The notes beneath the pieces are model-generated. The model was not told where the DNA came from and ran no database searches. It saw only the letters and a program-made list of their open reading frames with translations. Shown piece after piece: positions 18,918 to 28,119 of a DNA stretch of 64,000 bases (its first letter is position 1; each line of letters opens with the position of its first letter). Where the stretch lies: NCBI RefSeq assembly GCF_005222785.1, contig NZ_STGH01000001.1, positions 682,001-746,000 of the forward strand. Direction: 5' to 3'. Origin of the DNA: Rhodobacter sp. SY28-1 (GTDB lineage Bacteria > Pseudomonadota > Alphaproteobacteria > Rhodobacterales > Rhodobacteraceae). Position numbers and translations under genes: made by a program.

Positions 18918-20981
18918 ATGGGACTCGGTGCGGTTGCAGAGAACGAGGACGCGCTGGACGGCATGGCCGCCCCGGAACCGGAAGTTGCCCTGAAGCGCAA
19001 TTTTCCCGGGCTGGGCCGCATTGCCGATTCCATCAAGCAGTTCGAGGATGTGCTGCGCGATTTCGTGACCATGGCCGACCCGGACACGGCCAAGAAGGTC
19101 ACCCGGATCATGGGCCAGGTGCGCGAGGTCGAACCCTCGGTCACCGTGATCGGCCAGATCAAGGCCGGCAAGACCTCGCTTTTGAACGCGATGATCGGCG
19201 CGCCGGGGCTGTTGCCGACGGACGTGAACCCCTGGACCTCGGTCGTCACCTCGCTGCACATCAACACGCCCTCGCCGGAAGTGAACGTGCGGGCGAAGTT
19301 CAAGTTCTTCGACAACGCGGAATGGGAAAAGCTGGTGTCGAACGGCGGCCGGATCGGCCAGCTGGCGGCGCGGGCCGGCGCGGACGAAGAGCTTGAGAAG
19401 CTGCGCCTGCAGGTCGTGCAGATGCGCGAAAAGGCGCAGGCGCGCCTGGGCCGCAAGTTCGAGATGCTTCTGGGCACCGAGCACCGCTATGGCACGGTCG
19501 ATGATTCGCTGCTGCGCCGTTATGTCTGCGTCGGCGATGAGGAGTCGGGCGGGGCAGAGGCGGGTCGGTTCACCGACATCACCAAGTCCGCCGACCTGTA
19601 TATCGACCGCGAAGACTTCCCGATCCAGATGTGCATCCGGGACACCCCCGGCGTGAACGACACGTTCATGATGCGCGAGCAGATCACGATCAACGCGGTC
19701 CGTGACAGCCGGTCCTGTATCGTCGTCCTGTCGGCCCACCAGGCGCTGACGACGATGGACATGGCGCTGATCCGCCTGATCGCGCATCGTCAGTCGCGCG
19801 AGATCATCATCTTCGTCAACCGGATCGACGAACTGCCCGACCCGGCAAGCCAGGTGCCCGAGATCCATCGCTCGATCCTGGAGACGCTGGAGAAGAACAA
19901 CGCGCCGCCGGACATCGACATCATCTACGGCTCGGCCCATTGGGCGAACGCGGTGCTGGAAGGCAAGATCGACGAGATGACCGACGACTCGACCGAGTCG
20001 GCGATCAACTGGACCCGCGCGGCCTTTGCCGACAAGATGGCCGAATGGTCGGCCGAGCAGCTGGTCTGGCATGCCTCGGGCGTCCCGGCGCTGCTGGATG
20101 CGCTGGGGCAGCGGATGTACGAAGGCCCGGTGCGTGAGGCGCTGCAGAAGTCGTCGCGCCAGGCGCTGAACCTGGCGCAGTCGCTGGACGTGGTGGACCA
20201 GGTCCGCATCCTGGAATCGGACGGGCAGCTGAACCGGACGATGACGCCGCAGCAGCTGGACGCGGAACTGCGCAAGATCGAACTGGGCGCGGTCGAAAAG
20301 CTGACGCACCTGACGAACAACGTCTGCAAGGATTTCACCAACCGCATCGACCAGAGCTATGAGCGGTTTCTGGACCGCGCGACGAACAGCCTGATCGAGC
20401 ATCTGCAGACCAATGGCGAAGACGCGACCTGGCACTACAGCCCGCTGGGGCTGCGGATGCTGCTGTCGTCCAGCTATCAGGTCGTGCTGAAGAAGATGCA
20501 TGCCATCGCGGCCGAGGTGAACAACGAGACGGCGGTCCAGATTGCCGACCTGTACGGCAGGACCTTCTCGATCACGGTCGAAGGCTTCAAGATCGAGACG
20601 CCCGTGGTGTCCTACATCCCGCCGCCGATCAACCTGGGCCAGACCATCGCGCTGGACCTGCAGGTCGGCTGGTGGAAAGGCTGGTGGCAGCGCCGCCGGG
20701 GCTACAAGGCCTTTGCGCAGGACTTCAACAAGCTGATCCGGGCCGAGACTGACCCGATCATCAACGACCTGAAGACGATCCAGATCGGCCTCTTCCGCGA
20801 ACGGACCCAGACCACCCTGCGGGACTTCCTGCAGGAACAGCGCGAGCTTCTGATGAGCGCGCTGGCAAGTTCCGAAATTTCGATGGAAGAGATGAAGGAA
20901 CTGTTCGGCGTGAACGCCTGGGAAGACCGGCAGGAGTGCCTGGCTTCGATCATGGACGAACTGGCGATTTATGCTGACTGA
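18918..20981 (+). CDS. Dynamin-like large GTPase
   Basis: A 687-residue protein. GQIKAGKTS (79-87) is the P-loop, NPWTSVVT supplies the switch I threonine, RDTPGV (242-245 DTPG) is G3 and FVNRIDEL (NRID 301-304) is G4, so all GTPase motifs are present. About 350 residues of helical stalk follow. Near 580-600, GWWKGWWQRRRGYKAF is an aromatic/basic patch that could insert into lipid, like a dynamin paddle. No true transmembrane helix is evident. Bacterial dynamin-like proteins often work in pairs, and the next gene is a second one. ATG 18918 follows AGGTGA; GTG 18912 is an alternative. Confidence 0.88.
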   Translation: MGLGAVAENEDALDGMAAPEPEVALKRNFPGLGRIADSIKQFEDVLRDFVTMADPDTAKKVTRIMGQVREVEPSVTVIGQIKAGKTSLLNAMIGAPGLLPTDVNPWTSVVTSLHINTPSPEVNVRAKFKFFDNAEWEKLVSNGGRIGQLAARAGADEELEKLRLQVVQMREKAQARLGRKFEMLLGTEHRYGTVDDSLLRRYVCVGDEESGGAEAGRFTDITKSADLYIDREDFPIQMCIRDTPGVNDTFMMREQITINAVRDSRSCIVVLSAHQALTTMDMALIRLIAHRQSREIIIFVNRIDELPDPASQVPEIHRSILETLEKNNAPPDIDIIYGSAHWANAVLEGKIDEMTDDSTESAINWTRAAFADKMAEWSAEQLVWHASGVPALLDALGQRMYEGPVREALQKSSRQALNLAQSLDVVDQVRILESDGQLNRTMTPQQLDAELRKIELGAVEKLTHLTNNVCKDFTNRIDQSYERFLDRATNSLIEHLQTNGEDATWHYSPLGLRMLLSSSYQVVLKKMHAIAAEVNNETAVQIADLYGRTFSITVEGFKIETPVVSYIPPPINLGQTIALDLQVGWWKGWWQRRRGYKAFAQDFNKLIRAETDPIINDLKTIQIGLFRERTQTTLRDFLQEQRELLMSALASSEISMEEMKELFGVNAWEDRQECLASIMDELAIYAD

Positions 20982-21012
20982 GTAGCGTAAAGGGTACGAA
21001 AGGACCTGAGGA

Positions 21013-21969
21013 ATGCCGCTGACCCGCAAACCCCGCATCGCCATCATGGGCGAATTCAGCTCGGGCAAAAGCACGCTCTGCAACGTGTTGATGGGGGCAA
21101 GACCGCTACTGGAGAAGGTGACGGCGACGCAGCTGCCGCCGGTCTGGCTGTCCTATGGCCCGGATGATGCCTACACGATGGGCCTGGACGGTCACGCCTA
21201 TGATCTGGATCTGGCCGAGCTGGAAGACGTCAGCCTTGAGACGACCGAGCATGTCCGCATCTTCATGAAAAGCGACATCCTGCGGTATTGCGACCTGATC
21301 GACATGCCCGGGATTTCCGACCCCTCGATGTCCTCGGAAGTGTGGGAGCGGATGACGCACCTGGCAGATGGCGTCTTGTGGTGTACCCATGCGACCCAGG
21401 CGTGGCGGCAGTCGGAGTCGGGCGTCTGGTCGACCTTCCCGCAGGAAATGCGGCGGAACAGCCTGCTGCTGGTCACCCGGTTCGACAAGATCGTCGGCGA
21501 GAAGGACCGCGCCAAGGTCATCAAGCGGGTCGAGCAGGAAACCGAGGATCTGTTCGCCAAGGTCTTCCCGGTCTCGCTGTTGCAGGCGATGCGCGCGGGC
21601 GGGGACGAGGAGAAGTGGATCGAAAGCGGCGCGGACGATTTCACCAAGGCGCTGTTCGAGGTCATCCACCGGATCGTCGACGAGGGTGACCCAGAGCCGG
21701 GCGATGCGGGCAAGCCTGCCATCACTCCGGACCCCGCCGAGGAAACCGAGGTCGGGCAAAGCCTGATCGCCCGGACCTTCGAGCGGCTGATGGCAATCCG
21801 CAACACGCCGGTCATCAAGATCCAGCCGCGCCGGGTCGAGGCGAAGACCGAACGGCTGCTGCGCACCGAACGGCCGACGGCCGAGTCCGGCCCCACGCTG
21901 GTGACCTTTGCAGATCATATCGTCGGGACGGGCGATGCGATGCCGCTTGGCCGTCTGAAGACGTCGTAA
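21013..21969 (+). CDS. Second, short dynamin-like GTPase
   Basis: A 318-residue protein that is nearly all GTPase domain: IMGEFSSGKST (P-loop, dynamin type GxFSSGKS, 11-21), LIDMPGISD (G3, about 96-100) and LVTRFDKIVG (G4, TRFD 155-158). It lacks the long helical stalk of its neighbour, so it may act as the nucleotide-sensing partner of a heteromeric pair. It starts 31 bases after the larger dynamin-like gene, with an AAAGGACCTGAGGA ribosome site. Its C-terminal 80 residues are basic with no recognised fold. Confidence 0.88.
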   Translation: MPLTRKPRIAIMGEFSSGKSTLCNVLMGARPLLEKVTATQLPPVWLSYGPDDAYTMGLDGHAYDLDLAELEDVSLETTEHVRIFMKSDILRYCDLIDMPGISDPSMSSEVWERMTHLADGVLWCTHATQAWRQSESGVWSTFPQEMRRNSLLLVTRFDKIVGEKDRAKVIKRVEQETEDLFAKVFPVSLLQAMRAGGDEEKWIESGADDFTKALFEVIHRIVDEGDPEPGDAGKPAITPDPAEETEVGQSLIARTFERLMAIRNTPVIKIQPRRVEAKTERLLRTERPTAESGPTLVTFADHIVGTGDAMPLGRLKTS

Positions 21970-21987
21970 CGCGGAAAGGACGAAAGG

Positions 21988-22359
21988 GTGGGTGTGGCGG
22001 AAAGCCTTGGGGCGGTTGTGAAGGCCTTTCCGCAGGCGCGGCTTGTGGCCTTTGCCGATCTGTCCTCGCGCATGATCCTGACCAGTGCCGGGCCGATGGT
22101 CACGACGCAGGAACACCTGGACCGGCTGTGCAACCAGGCCCGCACCTGCTTTGACGACCCCCTGTTCGCCCTCTCGGTTGAGGCCTTTGGCGAACCGCAT
22201 GCTGCGGTGGTGATGGGGCCGTCTGGCCTGCGCCTGTTCCTGCGGTCCGAGGCTGAGCCTGCCGACGCCCTGTGCTGCATCTGCGATCCCGGCATTGACC
22301 TTCCCGCGTTTGTGGCGAAAATCCGCGAAACGCTGGAAGGCATCACTGATGGCGGGTGA
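21988..22359 (+). CDS. Small roadblock/LC7-like protein
   Basis: A 123-residue protein, GTG start with AAAGGA upstream. The order helix (AESLGAVVKAFP), strands (RLVAFADLSSRMILTSAG), helix (EHLDRLCNQARTCF), strands (AAVVMGPSGLRLFLRSE, DALCCICD) and helix (DLPAFVAKIRETLEGI) matches the roadblock/LC7 fold used by MglB-type regulators of small GTPases. The sequence is not clearly similar, so this is inference from layout and from its position 18 bases after a GTPase gene. It could act as GTPase regulator or dimerisation platform. Confidence 0.55.
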   Translation: MGVAESLGAVVKAFPQARLVAFADLSSRMILTSAGPMVTTQEHLDRLCNQARTCFDDPLFALSVEAFGEPHAAVVMGPSGLRLFLRSEAEPADALCCICDPGIDLPAFVAKIRETLEGITDGG

Positions 22360-22390
22360 TGCGCGTGCGTGACGGGGGCCGAAGAAGCCG

Positions 22391-23248
22391 TTGAACAAGG
22401 GAAGCGTTCCAATCCTCGCCCGTCTGCGCAGTCTGCAGGCGGATGTACGGGTGCTTTCGGGCGGGTCCCGCGTCATTGCACAGCCTGATGACCGCAACCC
22501 GGTGGCGCAGGTGTTGCGGGCGGCCAACGAAACCATGCTGGCCCGGTCGCTGGAGTTTCGCTCCTCCACCGGGGCGTCGTTGACGCTGGATGTCGCGGGG
22601 CGCCGGGTGTTGCGGCTGACGTCATGCATCGGCCTGCCGGGGGCGGAATCCTGCCTTGGCGCGGAAGTGCTTGAGGATGAGCACAAGGACGACCTCATCA
22701 AGCTGTTGCAGGCCGTGGCCGCCCCCCGGCAAGAGCTTCGGGTGATTTCCGGCCCAGTCGGCCGCGGTGGCGAGGAGGTCAGCGTCGGCCTGCCGGTCGC
22801 GCTTCTGGCAGACCTGCTGCTGGTCGAACTGAACGAGACCGACGCCGACGAGCCCCTGCCCGAGGAAGCGCCTGCCGAGCCCGAGGTCTTCGAGGAGCCG
22901 TCGTTCCAGCTGTCCGGCAAGGGCATCCGCGACTTTGCCGAAGGCGTGGGCCCGACCCTGATCGCCTGGCTGGTTCGGGGGGGCGATGCGGATGGCAGCA
23001 CATTTGGCCCGGAAGAGATGGTCTCGCACCTGCAGGGGTTCCTGGACGATGAAACCGAGTCCGTGGTGCACCAGCTTGACCTGTTGTCAGCCCGGCCGGG
23101 CGATCCGATCTGCCTGATGCTGGGGGCCACGCTGATCGAGGGCCACAGCATCGTTTGTGCCCGGATGCAGGACTCTCTGCTTCTGGGCGTGATCGAGGGC
23201 GATGGCGCGCCCGCGGCCCTGGCCGCCTGGAACGCCCTTCTGCACTGA
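22391..23248 (+). CDS. Unrecognised protein of the FHA/PP2C/GTPase set
   Basis: A 285-residue soluble protein of no family I recognise. A TGA at 22370 closes the frame, so the start must be TTG 22391 or further inside. The N-terminal half (RSLQADVRVLSGG, RAANETMLARSLEF) and the C-terminal part (DETESVVHQLDLL, CLMLGATLIEGHSIVCARMQDSLLLGVI) each resemble an alternating helix-strand module, split by an acidic linker around 155-170 (ETDADEPLPEEAP). Two roadblock-like modules are possible but unproven. It is the last gene before motB on the same strand, 141 bases away. Confidence 0.7.
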   Translation: MNKGSVPILARLRSLQADVRVLSGGSRVIAQPDDRNPVAQVLRAANETMLARSLEFRSSTGASLTLDVAGRRVLRLTSCIGLPGAESCLGAEVLEDEHKDDLIKLLQAVAAPRQELRVISGPVGRGGEEVSVGLPVALLADLLLVELNETDADEPLPEEAPAEPEVFEEPSFQLSGKGIRDFAEGVGPTLIAWLVRGGDADGSTFGPEEMVSHLQGFLDDETESVVHQLDLLSARPGDPICLMLGATLIEGHSIVCARMQDSLLLGVIEGDGAPAALAAWNALLH

Positions 23249-23389
23249 ACCTGCCTGGTTCGCCCAGGCCTTGCGGGTCAGGCCCGGATCCACTGGTGCG
23301 CGAATTGTGACAGCGGCGTGGAAATTCCCTAAAACCCAATCGGTTAACAGGGTGTAAGGTCTGTTCCTGCTAGGAATGATCCCGGGTAA

Positions 23390-24253
23390 ATGACTTGGGT
23401 GATGTGGATGGCTGCGCAAAGCAATGCGGCGCCGGTCATCATCAAACGGAAGAAAGTCGTTGGTGGCGGGGGCCACCATGGCGGGGCCTGGAAAGTGGCC
23501 TACGCCGACTTCGTGACCGCCATGATGGCGTTCTTCCTCTTGATGTGGCTGCTGAACGCGACGACGGAAAAGCAACGGAAGGGGATCTCGGATTACTTCA
23601 ATCGGACGATCCCGGTGAACCGCATCTCGGGCGGCGGCGATGGCGCCTTTGGCGGCGACAGCGTCTTTGCCGAAGAAACGATGGCCCATACCGGCACGGG
23701 TGCGATGGACCGCAAGACATCCTCGGCCGCGTCGGACCAGACGGGCGATGAGGCGGGCAGGGGGGCTGCGGGCGAGGGTCGCGCCCAGTCCGAGCTTGAG
23801 GATGTCGAGAAGGCGCTTCTTGCCCGGGGTGGGGAAAGCAACACGATGGAGCAGCTACTGCGCCATGTCGTGACGAAGATCACCGACGAGGGGCTGGTGA
23901 TCGAACTGTTCGACCAGCCCGGCGCGCCCCTGTTCATCGCCGAGACGGCGGAGCCTTCGCCGGTCATGCTGGCGCTGACCGATCTGATCGCCGAGGTCCT
24001 GAACCTGACCACGAACGAGATCGCGGTCAGCGGGCATCTGCGCGCGCATCCGGTGACCCTGATCGACAACCCGGTCTGGGACCTGTCCGCGCTGCGGGCG
24101 CAGGAAACGCGCAAGATGCTGGAGGCGGCGGGGCTTGACCCGGACCGGATGCAGCGCATCTCGGGCTTTGCCGACCGCAAGCCTGCGGTGGCCGATCCCG
24201 CCGCCGAACGCAACAACCGGATGGAGGTCATCCTGCTGCGCCGCGACCGATAA
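23390..24253 (+). CDS. motB: Flagellar motor stator protein MotB
   Basis: An approximately 287-residue inner-membrane protein. A basic Gly-rich N-terminus (KRKKVVGGGGHHGG) leads to one membrane helix, AWKVAYADFVTAMMAFFLLMWLL, whose Asp in YADF is the proton-binding residue. A Gly/Ser/Glu linker and a C-terminal OmpA-type peptidoglycan-binding domain follow (about 140-285, ending RNNRMEVILLRRDR). With MotA it couples proton flow to flagellar torque. The start is ambiguous: 23390, 23402 or 23408. motA is not in the window. It heads the flagellar genes. Confidence 0.9.
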   Translation: MTWVMWMAAQSNAAPVIIKRKKVVGGGGHHGGAWKVAYADFVTAMMAFFLLMWLLNATTEKQRKGISDYFNRTIPVNRISGGGDGAFGGDSVFAEETMAHTGTGAMDRKTSSAASDQTGDEAGRGAAGEGRAQSELEDVEKALLARGGESNTMEQLLRHVVTKITDEGLVIELFDQPGAPLFIAETAEPSPVMLALTDLIAEVLNLTTNEIAVSGHLRAHPVTLIDNPVWDLSALRAQETRKMLEAAGLDPDRMQRISGFADRKPAVADPAAERNNRMEVILLRRDR

Positions 24254-24271
24254 TCGTTCGACTTTTAGCCG

Positions 24272-24286
24272 TTAGGGCGGTGTTAA
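24272..24286. promoter_or_regulatory. Candidate CtrA site upstream of flgE
   Basis: TTAG-N7-TTAA fits the CtrA consensus TTAA-N7-TTAA with one mismatch. It lies 58 bases before the flgE start, in the motB-flgE gap. CtrA controls flagellar genes in Rhodobacterales. The short motif could occur by chance, though TTAA is rare in such GC-rich DNA. Confidence 0.45.
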
Positions 24287-24343
24287 GCGATCCGGGTGCA
24301 GCTTTGCCGGAACGAAGGGCGAAGCAGCAGAAAGGCGCTTTCC

Positions 24344-25651
24344 ATGACGATTTCCTCCTCGCTAAGCGCGGGTGTGGCCGGGCTGAATGCCAATGCCACC
24401 CGTCTCGCTTCGATTTCCGACAACATCGCGAACTCGGGCACCTATGGCTACAAGCGCGCCTCGACCGATTTCACCAGCATGGTCATCACCTCCTCTCGCG
24501 GGGCGGGGACCTATTCTGCGGGGGGTGTCCGGGCCTCGACCGTCCGTCTGATCGACGAACGCGGCGATCTCGTGGGCACGGGCAATCCGCTGGACCTGGC
24601 AATCGCCGGTCGGGGCATGCTGCCGGTGATCAACCAGGTGTCGCTGGGCAACGCTCTGTCGGACACGCCCTTGCTGATGACGCGCACAGGCAGCTTCCGC
24701 ACCGATGCCGACGGGGTGTTGAAAACCGATTCCGGTCTGGTGCTGCTGGGCTGGCCGGCGGATGCCGATGGCACGATCCCGTCGAACCCGCGCGACACGA
24801 TTTCCGGGCTGGTGCCGATCGTGATCAACACCAACCAGACGGCGGGCGACCCGACGACAACGATGAACCTCGGGGTCAACCTGCCCGCGACCTATACCGT
24901 CGCCGGGTCCACCGCCGTTCCGCCGCCCTTGTCGGTCGAATATTTCGGCAACCTCGGCACGTCTGAATCGCTGGAAGTCACCTTCGTGCCGGTGGTCCCA
25001 GCCACCGGCTCGTCGAACCAGTGGACGATGCAGATCCGCGACAGCGCCGGGGGCGGCAACCTGATCGGCGAATACAACCTGACCTTCGACGACAGCCGCG
25101 GCGCGGGTGGCACGCTGGCCTCGGTCACCGTGGTTTCAGGCGGCGCCTACAACCCGGCGGACGGTACGCTGGCGCTGACCGTGGCGGGCGGACCGATGAC
25201 GGTGGGCATCGGCCGGCTGGGCGACCCGAACGGGCTGACGCAGCTGTCCGACAACTTCGCCCCGGTCTCGATCACCAAGAACGGCTCGCCCGTCGGCAAC
25301 CTGACCACGATCGAGGTCGACGAAAAGGGTTATGTCAACGCGACCTACGACACAGGCTTTACCCGGCGGCTCTACCAGATCCCGCTGGTCGACGTGCCGA
25401 ACCCCAACGGCCTTCTGTCGCTGTCGAACCAGACCTACCAGGTCTCGCCCGACTCGGGGTCGTTCTTCCTGTGGGACGCAGGGTCCGGCCCGACCGGCTC
25501 GATCCAGGGCTATTCGCGCGAGGGGTCGAAGACCGACGTTGCGGCCGAGTTGACCAGCCTGATCCAGACCCAGCGCGCCTATTCGTCGAACGCCAAGGTG
25601 ATCCAGACGGTGGACGAGATGCTGCAGGAAACCACCAACATCAAGCGGTGA
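24344..25651 (+). CDS. flgE: Flagellar hook protein FlgE
   Basis: A 435-residue axial protein that polymerises into the hook. The N-terminus MTISSSLSAGVAGLNANATRLASISDN-IAN-type rod/hook motif (ISDNIANSGTYGYKRA) and the C-terminal SLIQTQRAYSSNAKVIQTVDEML coiled region are diagnostic of the FlgE/FlgG group. The central FlgE-type domains and the order flgE-flgK-flgL favour FlgE. Exported by the flagellar type III system without a cleaved signal. The start at 24344 has AAAGGC upstream. Followed by flgK after 6 bases. Confidence 0.93.
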   Translation: MTISSSLSAGVAGLNANATRLASISDNIANSGTYGYKRASTDFTSMVITSSRGAGTYSAGGVRASTVRLIDERGDLVGTGNPLDLAIAGRGMLPVINQVSLGNALSDTPLLMTRTGSFRTDADGVLKTDSGLVLLGWPADADGTIPSNPRDTISGLVPIVINTNQTAGDPTTTMNLGVNLPATYTVAGSTAVPPPLSVEYFGNLGTSESLEVTFVPVVPATGSSNQWTMQIRDSAGGGNLIGEYNLTFDDSRGAGGTLASVTVVSGGAYNPADGTLALTVAGGPMTVGIGRLGDPNGLTQLSDNFAPVSITKNGSPVGNLTTIEVDEKGYVNATYDTGFTRRLYQIPLVDVPNPNGLLSLSNQTYQVSPDSGSFFLWDAGSGPTGSIQGYSREGSKTDVAAELTSLIQTQRAYSSNAKVIQTVDEMLQETTNIKR

Positions 25652-25657
25652 TAGGCG

Positions 25658-27121
25658 ATGAGCATCACCTCTGCCCTGGCCGGGGCCCTGTCGGGCCTGT
25701 CGGCCACCTCGCGGCAGGCGGAAATCCTGTCGTCGAACGTGGCCAATGCCACGACGCCCGGCTACGCCCGGCGGCAGGTGGGGCTTGGGTCGGCCGTGCT
25801 GGCGGGCACCGGGCAGGGGGTGCAGGTGCTGGGCGTCACGCGCGACGTGGACCGTCATCTTCTGGGGGAACGCCGGATCGCGCAGGCCGGTGGGGGCGAC
25901 CGTGATGTGCGGGCCGGGTTCCTGGCGCGGATGGAGCAGGCCCTCGGCACGCCCGATAGCGCCGGGTCGCTTGCCGCGCGGCTTGCAGCCTTTGACCAGG
26001 CCCTGGTCGAGGCCACCGGACGCCCCGAATCGCAGGCGCGGCTGGGCACCATCGCAGCCACCGCGCGCTCGCTGATCGACGGGCTGGCCTCGGTCTCGGG
26101 CGAAATCCAGTCGGCCCGCGCCACCGCCGACCGTCGTATCGGCGAGGAGGTGGGCAAGCTGAACGCGACGCTGGGCCAGCTGCACGAGCTGAACGTCGAG
26201 CTGCGGTCCTTCACCGGAGCGGGGCGCGATGTCTCGGCGCTGTTGGATGAACGGCAACGGCTGATCGACCAGGTCGCAGCCATCGTCCCGGTGCGCGAGA
26301 TCCCGCGCGACCTAAACCAGATCGCGCTGTTCACCGTGGGCGGTGCGCCGCTGCTCGAAGGCTCTGCCTCGGTCATCGGCTTTTCCGCAACCCATACCAT
26401 CACGCCCGACATGACCCAGGCGCTGGGCGGGCTGTCGGGGATCACGATCAACGGGCGGCCCTATGACACGGAAGGCTCGGCCAGCCCCATCCTGGGCGGC
26501 AAGCTGGGCGCGCTGTTTGCGGTCCGCGATGACCTGGCTGTCACGGCGCAAGGTAAACTGGACGCCGTCGCGCGGGATCTGGTCGAACGGTTCTCGGCCG
26601 CCGGGGTCGATCCGACGCTGGTGCCGGGAGACCCGGGACTGTTCACCGATGCGGGCCTGGCCTTCGACCCGCTGAACGAGGTCGGCCTTTCGTCGCGCCT
26701 GCGCCTGAATGCGCTGGCCGATCCTGCGCAGGGCGGGGCGCTGTACCGATTGCGCGATGGGCTGGGTGCGGCGACCGAGGGCCCACCCGGAAACGGAACG
26801 ATTCTGCAGGCCTTGCACGGCGCGCTGTCCGGCGCGCGCGCCCTGTCCTCGACCGCCTTTACCGCCGGGAACCGCAGCTTTGCCGCGCTGACCGGCGATC
26901 TGATCTCCGACGCCTCGGCCCGCCGGCTTTCGGCGCAGTCGGACCAGACCTTTGCCGCCGCCAAGCTGACGGCGCTGACGGATCTTGAGGCGCAGAACGG
27001 CATCGATACCGACCGCGAGATGCAGGAGCTTCTGGTGATCGAGAAGAACTATGCCGCCAATGCCAAGGTCATCCAGGCCGTGGCCGACATGATCGACACC
27101 CTGATCAGGCTGGATGGATGA
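25658..27121 (+). CDS. flgK: Hook-filament junction protein FlgK (HAP1)
   Basis: A 487-residue protein joining hook to filament. N-terminal SSNVANATTPGYARRQVGLG and the C-terminal LLVIEKNYAANAKVIQAVADMIDTLI are the paired axial coiled-coil motifs, and the middle has ILGGKLGALFAVRDDL, typical for FlgK. Its stop overlaps the flgL start (ATGATG), so translation is coupled. Confidence 0.94.
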   Translation: MSITSALAGALSGLSATSRQAEILSSNVANATTPGYARRQVGLGSAVLAGTGQGVQVLGVTRDVDRHLLGERRIAQAGGGDRDVRAGFLARMEQALGTPDSAGSLAARLAAFDQALVEATGRPESQARLGTIAATARSLIDGLASVSGEIQSARATADRRIGEEVGKLNATLGQLHELNVELRSFTGAGRDVSALLDERQRLIDQVAAIVPVREIPRDLNQIALFTVGGAPLLEGSASVIGFSATHTITPDMTQALGGLSGITINGRPYDTEGSASPILGGKLGALFAVRDDLAVTAQGKLDAVARDLVERFSAAGVDPTLVPGDPGLFTDAGLAFDPLNEVGLSSRLRLNALADPAQGGALYRLRDGLGAATEGPPGNGTILQALHGALSGARALSSTAFTAGNRSFAALTGDLISDASARRLSAQSDQTFAAAKLTALTDLEAQNGIDTDREMQELLVIEKNYAANAKVIQAVADMIDTLIRLDG

Positions 27122-28119
27122 TGCGCATTTCAGTTGGTGACGCCAGCCTGACGAACATCCTGGCCCGCCAGGGGGCAGACCTGCGCGGGCAGGTGCAACG
27201 CGCCTCGCAAGAGGTGGCAAGCGGCAAGCATGCCGATATCGGGCTGGCCCTGCGCGGGGATTACTCGCCGCTTCTGGCTGTGGATGCCAGTCTGTCGCGC
27301 CTTGCGGCCTTCAAGGCAACGGCCACCGATGCGGCCTTTCAGACCGCCGCGCAGCAATCGGCGATCACTGGGCTGTCGCAGCTGGCAAGCGGGATCTCGA
27401 CCCAACTGATGGGCGCACGCGATGTCTCGACCCCCGCCCAGATCAGCACCCTTGCTTCGGACGCCCGGGGGCGGCTCGGCTCGGCCATCGGGCTGTTGAA
27501 CACCCAGGTCTCGGGGCGCGCGATCTTTGCGGGGCAGGCGACCGACACCGTGCCCCTCGAGACAGCCGATGACCTGCTGGCCGCGCTGGAGACGGCGGCG
27601 GTTGGAGCAACGACGGCGGGGCAGGTGGCTGCGGCGGTGGTGACCTGGTTTGATGACCCGTTGGGCTATGGTGCTTTCTATCAGGGCGGCGCGGCGCTGA
27701 CCGGGGCTCCGGTCGCCCCGGGTGAGGTGGCGGACCTGTCGACGACCGCCATGGACCCGGCGATCCGCGACACGCTGGCCGGGCTGGCGATGGCCGCCCT
27801 TCTCGATCGTGGCATCCTGGCGGGCAATCCGGAGGAACGGGCCCGCCTTGCGGCGACGGCCGGGCAAAGCCTGACCCGCAGCGAAGAGGATCGCATCACC
27901 CTCTCCGCCCGGATCGGCACGGTCGAGGCGCAGATCGAGGCCGCCCGCACCCGCAATTCCTCCGAGGAAACCTCGCTTGGCATCCTGCGGTCGGACATCG
28001 GCTCGGTCGATCCTTACGAGGCCGCAACCCGGCTGGAAACGATCCGGGCGCAGCTTGAATCGCTCTACCTCGTCACCGCCCGCGTCTCGCGCCTGAGCCT
28101 TACGGAGTACATCCGATGA
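27118..28119 (+). CDS. flgL: Hook-filament junction protein FlgL (HAP3)
   Basis: A 333-residue flagellin-related protein that adapts the hook to the filament. The N-terminus (ILARQGADLRGQVQRASQEVASGKHADI) and the C-terminus (DPYEAATRLETIRAQLESLYLVTARVSRLSL) carry the D0/D1 flagellin-like helices, while the centre is short. It overlaps flgK at its start and flgI at its end by 4 bases each. Confidence 0.93.
   Translation: MMRISVGDASLTNILARQGADLRGQVQRASQEVASGKHADIGLALRGDYSPLLAVDASLSRLAAFKATATDAAFQTAAQQSAITGLSQLASGISTQLMGARDVSTPAQISTLASDARGRLGSAIGLLNTQVSGRAIFAGQATDTVPLETADDLLAALETAAVGATTAGQVAAAVVTWFDDPLGYGAFYQGGAALTGAPVAPGEVADLSTTAMDPAIRDTLAGLAMAALLDRGILAGNPEERARLAATAGQSLTRSEEDRITLSARIGTVEAQIEAARTRNSSEETSLGILRSDIGSVDPYEAATRLETIRAQLESLYLVTARVSRLSLTEYIR

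Noticed and set aside
18807-21083. A 758-codon minus-strand open frame
   Set aside because: It is antisense to the dynamin-like gene with full GTPase motifs; composition shows no protein family.
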